Shown: piece by piece, positions 26,340 through 33,757 of the stretch | How the letters are laid out: each line of letters begins with the position of its first letter | How positions within the stretch are numbered: the first letter of the stretch is position 1 | NCBI GenBank assembly: GCA_964592125.1 | Contig: CAZQBV010000010.1 | Coordinates: 1 to 46,374, forward strand | DNA: 46,374 bases | Direction: 5' to 3' | Origin: UBA5399 sp964592125 | GTDB lineage: Bacteria > Bacillota > Clostridia > Christensenellales > Christensenellaceae | Notes under the pieces: generated by a model | What the model saw: only the letters and a program-made list of their open reading frames with translations | Told to the model about the DNA's origin: nothing | Databases searched by the model: none | Position numbers and translations under genes: made by a program

Positions 26340-28409
26340 TTATTCCAGCACTTTTCGGTAATAGTCTGCATCCAGCATTTGGGATGAAAATGCAAATTTA
26401 TCTGCAATTTCTTTGTTGATATCATCAATATAGGCATCGTCCACATTTTCAAACATATCCACTTCGCCTGTGTTGGCATTAAAGCTGGCCTTATCTGTCA
26501 GCCAGCTGCGATCGCCCAATATAACCAATGGCGTGGAATTGGAGAAAATATCATGCCCCATTAATAGGCGGGAATCGTAAGGTATTCCAAATAGATTGGA
26601 AAGAGTGGGCAAAATATCCAGAGAACAACATGGTTTTTCCACAACCTGTGGCTGCATTCCCTGATTGTACAAAATAAATGTGCTTTTTGCATATTCAAAG
26701 GTTTGCTCCACATCATGCCCTATTAATTCGCTAATTTCCTCTTTTTGCAAACCATATGGTGGGTGGTCTGGGCTTATGGCAATCACTGTTTTTTCGGCTA
26801 TGCCCAAATCGTTCAAGCGTTGAAGCAACAATTCCATCGCTCTATCCAATTCAATGTTGCATGCCAAATAGGCCTTGCTGTTTTCAGATAGGGGGAGATG
26901 ATCTACCAGATCCTTGTGCTTGGTAGCCATGGCATTCCCATCCCAATCGTACATCATATGGCCGCTGACAGTTAAATAGTAGGTATGGAATGGCTTGCCC
27001 TGACCCATAAAAAGATTGGTGGTAACATCTATCATTTGGTAATCGGATTCTGGCCAGGTTTGGTCTATCTCCAGCCCGTTGCCCAATCCCGTATAGGTAT
27101 AGCCTAAGTTAGGATGCGAAACATCCCGATTGTAGTAGGTATAAGTGTTGTTGTGATAAGCATTTGTTAAATAACCCTGCTGCAAAAACTGGTTGCCAAG
27201 CGCAAATGGCAAGTAATTCTTGTTTTTTCCGGAAACATACAGACTCCATACCCCGGACTTGGGAATTAACCCCAGACTGTTTACATATTCACCATCCGAT
27301 GTGCTAACCGCCCATTCCGGACAATAGAAGTTGCTAAACTGGAACCCTTCGTTTGCCATTTTATACAGTGTGGGAGTAAGCTGGGCATCAATGGCATATG
27401 GCGCAAAAGATTCTGCGGTAACAGTAATCAAATTGTATCCTTCAAACATGCCTGTGTATTCATTTTGATTTGTGGGAGGCACATTGCTAAAGTAGGTATG
27501 CATTTCTTTTAAATTCGCATCATCCTCCATAGCAATTAGGTTTTCCCAATCAATATCCATTACGTTGCTTTCGTATTCGGGCTGAGGCGAAGCAGTTGGG
27601 TGCGATTCTTTAGTTGGCGAGGCGCTCTGCTTTTGGGCGGATGGTTTTGGTGTAGGCGGGGTTGAAAAAGCAGTGTCCGGTTCCTGCGGCGTTTCTGCAC
27701 TTTCCGTTTCTTTCGCTACCAATAGTGGGGTTTCCTGCAAACCAAATAAATACAATTGCACATCCTGACGGAAGGTTGTGTACAGCCCCAACTTTTCCAC
27801 ACTTTGGTTGAGAGATGTGTTGTTATAGTAATAATCGTAAGGCGTAAAAAAACCTGTTCCAAAAGAAGATAGGCCAATTACGGCAATTAGCTGGAGCGCA
27901 ACCCCCAGCACCGCTGCCAGTACGGCAGCTTTAAACGAGCGATACAGCCGAAGGCGGCGTGCAAAACAAAGAAACAAAATAAACGGCGCCAGTGTAGCCA
28001 GTGCGATAGGCCAAGTGCGCTTGAATGTAGCCCAGATGTTTCCGCCAAACTGCAATGCTTCCATCCCATTGATAACAGAAAAGAGGGTTAAAAATGTATT
28101 GAACATGAAATAATAGTATAGTTGCACTAAGTATACGGTAGTTATTATTCCCATGAATACAGCAGACACAATGAACCCCGGTTTTTGGGGAAAAAGAGTG
28201 CAAACAGCTGTAAGCAAAGCAGCCAAAGACAAACCGAATAAAATAACAAACAGAAGGCCGCCACCCCAAAATGGTGTTGGGGTTACCAGCCGAACAATAC
28301 ACTCCAAAAGAAGAACGGTAAGAAAAAACCAAAGGAACAATTGCCATTGCCCACGGTTTCCGAAATAGGTGTTTGGTTTTGTTTGATGCTGTAGGGGTTT
28401 GTTTTCCAT
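26340..28409 (-). CDS. LTA synthase-family phosphoglycerol transferase/sulfatase
   Basis: A 689-residue membrane enzyme of the alkaline phosphatase superfamily. Five hydrophobic segments in residues 20-200 are followed by a Pro/Thr/Ser-rich linker (about 235-285) and an extracytoplasmic sulfatase-like domain. Active-site features are ESF (metal-binding Glu), the nucleophile Thr370 in STSDGEY, and SPDHPPY (Asp-His). In LtaS this fold polymerises glycerol phosphate from phosphatidylglycerol. The longer linker and extra C-terminal segment mean that a related anionic polymer or sugar decoration is also possible. ATG 28409 follows AAAGG. It stands alone on the minus strand between plus-strand genes, convergent with the EAL gene and divergent from the NYN gene. 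Confidence 0.88.
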   Translation of the reverse strand: MENKPLQHQTKPNTYFGNRGQWQLFLWFFLTVLLLECIVRLVTPTPFWGGGLLFVILFGLSLAALLTAVCTLFPQKPGFIVSAVFMGIITTVYLVQLYYYFMFNTFLTLFSVINGMEALQFGGNIWATFKRTWPIALATLAPFILFLCFARRLRLYRSFKAAVLAAVLGVALQLIAVIGLSSFGTGFFTPYDYYYNNTSLNQSVEKLGLYTTFRQDVQLYLFGLQETPLLVAKETESAETPQEPDTAFSTPPTPKPSAQKQSASPTKESHPTASPQPEYESNVMDIDWENLIAMEDDANLKEMHTYFSNVPPTNQNEYTGMFEGYNLITVTAESFAPYAIDAQLTPTLYKMANEGFQFSNFYCPEWAVSTSDGEYVNSLGLIPKSGVWSLYVSGKNKNYLPFALGNQFLQQGYLTNAYHNNTYTYYNRDVSHPNLGYTYTGLGNGLEIDQTWPESDYQMIDVTTNLFMGQGKPFHTYYLTVSGHMMYDWDGNAMATKHKDLVDHLPLSENSKAYLACNIELDRAMELLLQRLNDLGIAEKTVIAISPDHPPYGLQKEEISELIGHDVEQTFEYAKSTFILYNQGMQPQVVEKPCCSLDILPTLSNLFGIPYDSRLLMGHDIFSNSTPLVILGDRSWLTDKASFNANTGEVDMFENVDDAYIDDINKEIADKFAFSSQMLDADYYRKVLE

Positions 28410-28443
28410 AGCAGCCTTTCATAATAAAGATTGGAACTTTTGT

Positions 28444-28452
28444 ATTATAGCA
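28444..28452 (-). promoter_or_regulatory. Extended -10 promoter of the LTA synthase-like gene
   Basis: On the minus strand this reads TGCTATAAT, a perfect extended -10 box, 35 bases upstream of the start codon at 28409. Confidence 0.55.
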
Positions 28453-28560
28453 GATATATGACAATAAAAAATATGCAAAAGTTAAAATTTATATGAAATA
28501 ATTCTGTTGAATGATCTCTGAAAAACCACAATTCATTTTGCTTTAAAATGGGCGGAAATG

Positions 28561-28569
28561 TGGTATACT
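28561..28569 (+). promoter_or_regulatory. Extended -10 promoter of the NYN-LOTUS gene
   Basis: TGGTATACT fits an extended -10 box and lies 29 bases before the start codon at 28598. A TTGCTT sits upstream, but its spacing (20) is long. Confidence 0.45.
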
Positions 28570-28597
28570 GGTATAAAAATGCAATACGGGAGACGGT

Positions 28598-29389
28598 ATG
28601 GAAAATGATAAAAGAATAGCAATGCTGATAGATGCGGATAATGTATCGGAAAAATATATACAATATATTATGGATGAAGTGTCCAACTTTGGCACGCCCA
28701 CATACAAACGCATTTATGGCGATTGGACAAAGCCTCAGCTTGGCAAGTGGAAAACCACACTTTTAAATCACTCCATCACGCCCATACAGCAATACGGCTA
28801 TACCATAGGAAAAAATTCTACAGATGCTTCGCTAATTATAGATGCAATGGACATTTTATACTCCGGCAAGGTGGATGGCTTTTGCATTGTTTCCAGTGAT
28901 AGCGATTTCACGCGTCTGGCCTCCCGGCTGCGGGAGGCGGGCATGATAGTCATTGGCATGGGGGAGAAAAAGACGCCCGCGCCCTTTATTGCCGCTTGCG
29001 AGCAATTTAAATATCTGGAGGTGCTATCCGTAAGTGAGGATCAACAGGATACGGAAGAGGAAACTGCTCCAGAGAAAAAACAAGCACCACAAAAAATGCA
29101 AGCGGGCACGCGCGAGCTAAACCGTATGGAATCGGCATTGAAATCTATTATTACCGAGCTTTCGGATGAGGATGGCTGGGCGTACCTGGGTGCGGTGGGC
29201 AATCTGCTGTCACGTAGGCTTCCGGATTTTGATACGCGAAATTTTGGTTACAAAAAGATGTCCTCTATGGTGCAGTCGCTAAAGGCATTTGAGCTGCAAT
29301 ACCGAAAGGGCGATGCGCCGCACACCACGCTGGCCTATGTGCGCAATAAAGATACCAAGCGCAGGCGCACACCCAAAATAAACATATAA
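28598..29389 (+). CDS. NYN nuclease-like protein with OST-HTH/LOTUS domain
   Basis: A 263-residue protein with two domains. Residues about 1-140 form a NYN (PIN-like) domain: acidic residues in IAMLIDADNVSE, STDASLIIDAMDILYSG and CIVSSDSDFTRLASRLREAG build the expected metal site, so RNA cleavage is possible. Residues about 170-250 form an OST-HTH (LOTUS) domain with DGWAYLGAVGNLLSRRLPDFDTRNFGYKKMSSMVQSL. LOTUS domains bind RNA (G-quadruplex RNA in studied cases) or helicases. A charged linker rich in E, K and Q joins the two. GGGAG precedes the ATG. It lies 126 bp before gltX, separated by a terminator. The RNA target is unknown. Confidence 0.9.
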   Translation: MENDKRIAMLIDADNVSEKYIQYIMDEVSNFGTPTYKRIYGDWTKPQLGKWKTTLLNHSITPIQQYGYTIGKNSTDASLIIDAMDILYSGKVDGFCIVSSDSDFTRLASRLREAGMIVIGMGEKKTPAPFIAACEQFKYLEVLSVSEDQQDTEEETAPEKKQAPQKMQAGTRELNRMESALKSIITELSDEDGWAYLGAVGNLLSRRLPDFDTRNFGYKKMSSMVQSLKAFELQYRKGDAPHTTLAYVRNKDTKRRRTPKINI

Positions 29390-29404
29390 TACGAAACACG
29401 GATA

Positions 29405-29430
29405 GAAAAACCTGAAACGGTTTTTCCATC
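29405..29430 (+). terminator. Terminator between NYN gene and gltX
   Basis: GAAAAACC (29405-29412) and GGTTTTTC (29419-29426) pair perfectly over a six-base loop. The 3' arm itself supplies the T-run. Confidence 0.6.
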
Positions 29431-29515
29431 GCCGTATAAAATGCGGCAATACAACACAGGGTGTTTGATTTGGTAAATCGTATCATAATAGCTAGACACA
29501 AGGAGAAGGGAATCT

Positions 29516-30973
29516 ATGAAAGTAAGAACAAGATTTGCGCCCAGCCCCACGGGCTACCTGCATATTGGTGGGCTAAGAACGGCGCTGTATGCATATTTGT
29601 ACGCAAAAAAACACAATGGGGATTTTATATTGCGGCTGGAAGATACCGACCGTGAACGCCTGGTGGATGACGCGGGTGAAATAATTTACCGCACACTAAA
29701 GAATGTGGGGCTGTGCTACGATGAAGGGCCTGATGTGGGTGGAAGCTTTGGCCCCTATGTGCAGTCCGAGCGTCAGGAGCTGTATCAAAAATATGCGCAG
29801 GAACTGGTGGAGCGGGGAGCGGCCTATTATTGTTTTTGCTCCAAAGAACGTTTGGCCGAGCTGCGCACGCAATGTGAAGCAAGCGGCGCTACGCCCAAGT
29901 ACGACAAGCATTGCCTAAGCCTTTCCAAAGAGGAAGTACAAAGCAGGCTGGACGCGGGCGAACCCTATGTAGTGCGTCAGAATATACCATTGACAGGTGA
30001 AACCACCTATCACGACATGGTGTATGGTGAAATTACTGTGCCCAACAGTGATATGGAAGACAATGTGCTGCTGAAAACTGATGGCTACCCCACCTACAAC
30101 CTAGCAAATGTGGTGGATGACCACCTAATGGAAATTTCGCACGTCATTCGTGGCATAGAATACCTTTCCAGCACGCCAAAATACAACCTGCTTTACGAAG
30201 CGCTGGGGTGGGCAGTGCCGGAATACATTCATTTGCCTCCAGTGATGCGGGACAAGCACAACAAGCTTTCCAAGCGCCATGGCGATGCCAGCTACGAGGA
30301 TTTTGTTGCGAAGGGATTTTTGCCGCAGGCCATTTTGAACTACATTGCCTTGTTGGGCTGGGCACCCGCAGGTACGCAAGAGATATTTACACTTCAGGAG
30401 TTGGTACAGGCCTTTGACGTGTCGGGAATCAGCAAGTCTCCGGCGATATTCGACAATGAAAAGCTGAAATGGATGAATGCGGAGTACATTCGCGCTATGA
30501 CAGAAGAAGAGTTTATAGAGGCGGGAAAAAAATATATGGCACAGGCCATAGATGTGGATAAATTTGACCTGCCGTTGATTGCCCGCATCACGCAGCAACG
30601 GCTGGAAACCTTTGTGGAACTGCCGGACAAACTGCGGTTTCTGGAGCAGATGCCAGAATTTTCTTTGGAGCTGTACCATCATAAAAAGATGAAGGTAACG
30701 CCGGAAAGCGCGCTGGTGTACCTAAAAGAAGCCTATACAGTGCTGGAAAATCTAGGCGAATTTACAGAGAGTTATATACACGATGCTATGATGGCGCTGG
30801 TGGAGAAGATGGGCATAAAGAATGGACAATTGCTGTTCCCGCTTAGAATAGCCATTACGCAAACAGCGGTTACCCCGGGTGGCGCGATAGAAATTGCGGC
30901 ATTGCTAGGGCGGCACGAAACACTGGAACGGCTACAGCAGAGCATAAAAAAGCTGGAGCAGGAGCTGGCCTAA
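29516..30973 (+). CDS. gltX: Glutamyl-tRNA synthetase
   Basis: Charges tRNA-Glu (or tRNA-Gln as well in bacteria using the amidotransferase route) with glutamate. The 485 residues match bacterial GltX. The class I signature is at the N-terminus: RFAPSPTGYLHIGGLRTALYAYL (HIGH-type motif HIGG). The KMSKS-type loop is KLSKRHG. The anticodon-binding helical domain fills the last 160 residues. ATG 29516 follows AAGGAGAAGGG. It is a single-gene unit bounded by hairpins on both sides. The enzyme is essential and ordinary; nothing odd is seen. Confidence 0.97.
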   Translation: MKVRTRFAPSPTGYLHIGGLRTALYAYLYAKKHNGDFILRLEDTDRERLVDDAGEIIYRTLKNVGLCYDEGPDVGGSFGPYVQSERQELYQKYAQELVERGAAYYCFCSKERLAELRTQCEASGATPKYDKHCLSLSKEEVQSRLDAGEPYVVRQNIPLTGETTYHDMVYGEITVPNSDMEDNVLLKTDGYPTYNLANVVDDHLMEISHVIRGIEYLSSTPKYNLLYEALGWAVPEYIHLPPVMRDKHNKLSKRHGDASYEDFVAKGFLPQAILNYIALLGWAPAGTQEIFTLQELVQAFDVSGISKSPAIFDNEKLKWMNAEYIRAMTEEEFIEAGKKYMAQAIDVDKFDLPLIARITQQRLETFVELPDKLRFLEQMPEFSLELYHHKKMKVTPESALVYLKEAYTVLENLGEFTESYIHDAMMALVEKMGIKNGQLLFPLRIAITQTAVTPGGAIEIAALLGRHETLERLQQSIKKLEQELA

Positions 30974-31003
30974 GCCATGAATCTATAAAAAAATATGGGA
31001 TAT

Positions 31004-31050
31004 AAACGGATAAACACGCAGCCTATAGCTTGTGGTTTATCCGTTTTTGG
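31004..31050 (+). terminator. Terminator of gltX
   Basis: AAACGGATAAAC (31004-31015) pairs perfectly with GTTTATCCGTTT (31035-31046), followed by T's. The flanking A-tract may let it work in both directions. Confidence 0.85.
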
Positions 31051-31074
31051 AATACCGGCATAGTTGTTTCTGTC

Positions 31075-31103
31075 TTGACAATACTTTTTTTTCTATTTAC
31101 ACT
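31075..31103 (+). promoter_or_regulatory. Promoter of the LacI-type regulator
   Basis: TTGACA and TACACT are separated by 17 bases. The transcript would start about 75 bases before the start codon at 31186. Confidence 0.6.
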
Positions 31104-31185
31104 CAAAGCTACCAGCACACAACCTGAATCTGTAATAATTTATGATTTGAATTAGGATTGGAATTGGAAGAAGGAGGATGAAACT

Positions 31186-32256
31186 ATGAAGAGTACTGTT
31201 ACCTTAAAACAAATTGCAGAACATGCAGATGTGTCTATAGGAACGGTATACAGGGCAATTCACAACAAAGGGCGCATTAGCCCTGAAACACAAAGAAAAA
31301 TTTTGAAAATAGCAAAAGACCTAGGATATCAACCCAATGTATTGGCCAGCACGCTTTCCACCAGCAAGAGCCGTAAAATATTGGCACTGGTGCCGGAAAA
31401 GCCGGGCTACTTTTTTGACATTGTGTACGAGGGTATGAAAAGTGCAGGGCAAGAGCTGGAAAAATTTAAATTTGAGTTGGAATATATTAGGCCGCAACGT
31501 GTGAATGAGTTATCGGTAAATGATTTGCTGGCCAGCGTAAATGCAAGCAACGTAGATGGTGTTGTGCTAATTCCTTCGCCAGACATGGGGGGATTTATCA
31601 ACAAGTTGGCTGCCGAAAATGTTCCTGTCATTACGTACAATTGTGATATTGAAGATTGCAAGCGACTTTGCTATGTGGGGCAAAATACCCATCAGGCGGG
31701 CAAGGTTGCAGGGGAACTGATGGGCAAGTTTTTGAATGGCAACGGCACTGTAATTGTGCTGACGGGTGGCAGAAATGTGGAGGCAATGGAAAGCCGAAAG
31801 CGTGGTTTTACAGAGGAATTGCACAGCCAATTTAAAAATATAACGATAATAGATCATTTAGAGTATTTTGAAGATGAAAAAAGGGCGGAAAGCATTGTGC
31901 GCAGTGTTTTGCAATCAACACCAGAGTTGGGAGGGATATTTGCTACCAGTTTGTCGGGAACAGTGGGCACAATACGGTGTATGGAAAAAATAGACTTGCA
32001 GCATAGGCCTGTGGTAATTGGCTTTGATGCAGGAAAGGAAGTGGAGGAGGCGCTAAAAAACAACTATATAACGGCTACTTTAAGTCAAGATCCGTTTTTG
32101 CAGGGCTATTATGCTGTTATGTTTATGTCTCGCGTATTGATGGATGGCTGGCAGCCGGAACGTCAACACTACCACACCACTGCACGAATTTTGATGCGAG
32201 AGAATATACAGGATGAGGATATGTTGCTTAGTATAAAAAACTCTATCGGCTATTAA
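31186..32256 (+). CDS. LacI-family transcriptional regulator
   Basis: A 356-residue sugar-responsive repressor. The N-terminal helix-turn-helix and hinge are classical: TLKQIAEHADVSIGTVYRAIHNKGRISPETQRKI, then LGYQPNVLASTL. The rest is a periplasmic-binding-protein-like ligand domain (KILALVPEKPGYFFDIVYEG onward), of the type seen with ribose-class operons. AAGGAGG lies eight bases before ATG 31186. It is followed by the sugar ABC operon, and two LacI-type palindromes lie in between, so it almost certainly controls that operon. The inducer sugar cannot be named from sequence. Confidence 0.94.
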   Translation: MKSTVTLKQIAEHADVSIGTVYRAIHNKGRISPETQRKILKIAKDLGYQPNVLASTLSTSKSRKILALVPEKPGYFFDIVYEGMKSAGQELEKFKFELEYIRPQRVNELSVNDLLASVNASNVDGVVLIPSPDMGGFINKLAAENVPVITYNCDIEDCKRLCYVGQNTHQAGKVAGELMGKFLNGNGTVIVLTGGRNVEAMESRKRGFTEELHSQFKNITIIDHLEYFEDEKRAESIVRSVLQSTPELGGIFATSLSGTVGTIRCMEKIDLQHRPVVIGFDAGKEVEEALKNNYITATLSQDPFLQGYYAVMFMSRVLMDGWQPERQHYHTTARILMRENIQDEDMLLSIKNSIGY

Positions 32257-32262
32257 ATTTAC

Positions 32263-32291
32263 TTGACAACATGGAGAAGGTGTTATAATAT
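32263..32291 (+). promoter_or_regulatory. Strong housekeeping-type promoter after the regulator gene
   Basis: TTGACA (32263-32268) is followed by TAATAT after 17 bases, overlapping a perfect TATAAT at 15 bases. It lies upstream of a small terminator hairpin (32352) and of both operators. Confidence 0.65.
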
Positions 32292-32351
32292 GAAAACGAA
32301 AAGTAGCAGATAGTACAAAAACAGTGCGATTGTAGTAGCGAAAAGTGCAAA

Positions 32352-32374
32352 AGGCAAAAGTGCCTATATTTTTT
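32352..32374 (+). terminator. Small intrinsic terminator before the operators
   Basis: AGGCA/TGCCT with an AAAG loop is followed by TATATTTTTT. It could end regulator transcripts or an RNA of about 75-80 nt started at the promoter at 32263. Confidence 0.45.
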
Positions 32375-32379
32375 ACAAA

Positions 32380-32398
32380 TTGCGTCAACGTTGACGCT
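32380..32398. promoter_or_regulatory. LacI-type operator O1
   Basis: GCGTCAACGTTGACGC (32382-32397) is a perfect 16-bp palindrome with the central CG step typical of LacI-family operators. It shares 15 of 16 core bases with O2, whose centre is 103 bp downstream. Confidence 0.85.
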
Positions 32399-32481
32399 GA
32401 GAATGATTTTCCAAACAAAAACAAAGTGATTTGAATATTTACTAGTAAGCCATATAAGGATTTTGGTGTTTGAATATCAAT

Positions 32482-32510
32482 ATTGCGTTAACGTTGACGC
32501 AATTTATAAT
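32482..32510 (+). promoter_or_regulatory. LacI-type operator O2 overlapping the operon promoter
   Basis: TTGCGTTAACGTTGACGCAA (32483-32502) is a palindrome with one imperfect pair. Its first six bases also act as a -35 (TTGCGT), and a perfect TATAAT lies at 32505-32510, 16 bases on. Bound repressor would therefore cover the promoter directly. The start codon of the binding protein is 24 bases after the -10. Confidence 0.85.
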
Positions 32511-32534
32511 GCTCTCAAAAATAAGGAGGAAAAA

Positions 32535-33641
32535 ATGAAGAAGTTATTGTTAGTTGGTCTGGTTGTGGTGTTGGCGATGTCGTTGTTGCTGACAGGCTGT
32601 GTGCCCAAGGAAGCTGCATCTACACAAACACCTGCGGCAGCAGAAGAACCTGCAGCAGCGGAAGAACCCGCGGCAGCAGAAGAACCTGAAGCGGCAGAAG
32701 AGCCTGCAGCGGCAGAAGAGCCTGCAGCGGCAGAAGAGCCTGCAGCGGCAGAAGAGCCTGCGGCAGCGGATGCAAGTGCCAGTGGAAAGAAAGTAGCCTT
32801 TATCAACCCCTTTGTGGCTTCGCCCTATATGGCGGCCTATGTAAATGCGGCAATGGCAAAGGCAAAGGAATTGGGTGTAGAATTGGTGATGATGGATGCA
32901 GAGGGAAATTCCCAAAAGGCATATGACCATGCACAAAGTGCAATAGGGCAAAAATTTGATGGCATTATGTTGCTGTCGCCGGATACCAAATCGTCCATAT
33001 CTATTGTAAAAATGATAGAAGCCGCTGGTATTCCACTGATTATTACCAATGCTCGGGCAGATGAATCTGTGCAAAAAGATCTGACTTTTGTTGGGGCAGA
33101 TTTGGAATTGCAAGGGCAAATGGCCGGAGAAATGGCGCTGGAAATTTTAGATGGAAAAGATGGAAAAATATGCATTATAGAAGGGCCTGGCGGCCATGAT
33201 GCGGCACTTTCCAGATCGGCTGGTTTCAAAAAAGTGGTGGAAGCCGCACCCAATGCAGAAATTATTGGTGTACAGCAGGCAGATTGGGACAGAGCCCTGG
33301 CTATGCAAAAAATGGAGGACTTTTTAACGCAGTTCCCCCAAATTGACATTGTGTTTGCACATGACGACAATATGGCAATTGGTGCTATAGAAGCGGCCAA
33401 AGCAGCCGGACGCTTGGAGGAAATTGCATTCATTGGCGTGGGTGCATCTAAAGATGGCCTTGCTGCCATAAAAGCCGGTGAAATGTATGGCACAATCTTG
33501 CAGGCGCCGGGTGAAGAAGGTGCAAAAAGCGTACAGGCAATTGTGGATGTGATGAACGGCAAACCGGTGGACAAATGGATTGTTTTGGATGTAGATAAAA
33601 TTACAAAAGACAATGTAGATAACTACAAAGGCGAATGGTAA
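32535..33641 (+). CDS. Sugar-binding lipoprotein of a ribose-type ABC importer
   Basis: A 368-residue extracellular binding protein. The signal peptide MKKLLLVGLVVVLAMSLLLTGC ends in the lipobox with Cys22. Seven near-identical AAAEEP hexapeptides form a negatively charged linker. The ligand domain (KKVAFINPFVASPYMAAYVNAAMAKAKELGVEL to the end) is a type I periplasmic-binding fold, Peripla_BP_4 group, with FDGIMLLSPDT and AHDDNMAIGAIEAAK as landmarks. The frame is open from 32463, but ATG 32535 gives the signal peptide and follows GGAGG. It is the first gene after the operator-controlled promoter. Ligand: a monosaccharide or similar polyol, not further determined. Confidence 0.93.
   Translation: MKKLLLVGLVVVLAMSLLLTGCVPKEAASTQTPAAAEEPAAAEEPAAAEEPEAAEEPAAAEEPAAAEEPAAAEEPAAADASASGKKVAFINPFVASPYMAAYVNAAMAKAKELGVELVMMDAEGNSQKAYDHAQSAIGQKFDGIMLLSPDTKSSISIVKMIEAAGIPLIITNARADESVQKDLTFVGADLELQGQMAGEMALEILDGKDGKICIIEGPGGHDAALSRSAGFKKVVEAAPNAEIIGVQQADWDRALAMQKMEDFLTQFPQIDIVFAHDDNMAIGAIEAAKAAGRLEEIAFIGVGASKDGLAAIKAGEMYGTILQAPGEEGAKSVQAIVDVMNGKPVDKWIVLDVDKITKDNVDNYKGEW
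32634..32759 (+). repeat. Coding minisatellite, seven 18-bp units
   Basis: Seven tandem 18-bp units each encode AAAEEP (one reads EAAEEP). The last four are almost identical in DNA (GCAGCGGCAGAAGAGCCT type), which suggests recent slippage. Unit number can change without breaking the frame and would alter only the linker length. Confidence 0.9.
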
Positions 33642-33680
33642 AAGCAGAAATTTTGCAAAAGAAGCAGAAATTTTGCAAAA
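33641..33680 (+). repeat. 20-bp tandem direct repeat after the binding-protein gene
   Basis: Two adjacent 20-bp units, AAGCAGAAATTTTGCAAAA preceded by A or G, differ at one base. Each contains the palindrome TTTTGCAAAA. They start at the stop codon of the binding-protein gene. Confidence 0.85.
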
Positions 33681-33697
33681 AATCTAAATAGAGCAGA

Positions 33698-33734
33698 TTG
33701 GCAGATATGCGGCATATTGCAACATATCTGCCAA
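33698..33734 (+). promoter_or_regulatory. Intercistronic hairpin before the ATPase gene
   Basis: TTGGCAGATATG (33698-33709) pairs perfectly with CATATCTGCCAA (33723-33734), a 12-bp stem with a 13-base loop and no T-run. Such hairpins between binding-protein and ATPase genes often protect the upstream mRNA, giving more binding protein than transporter. Confidence 0.7.
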
Positions 33735-33757
33735 ACAAATGCTTTTGTGGAGGGACT

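Noticed and set aside
32504..32806. Minus-strand frame rich in AAAGSS repeats
   Set aside because: It is the antisense of the AAAEEP minisatellite in the binding-protein gene.
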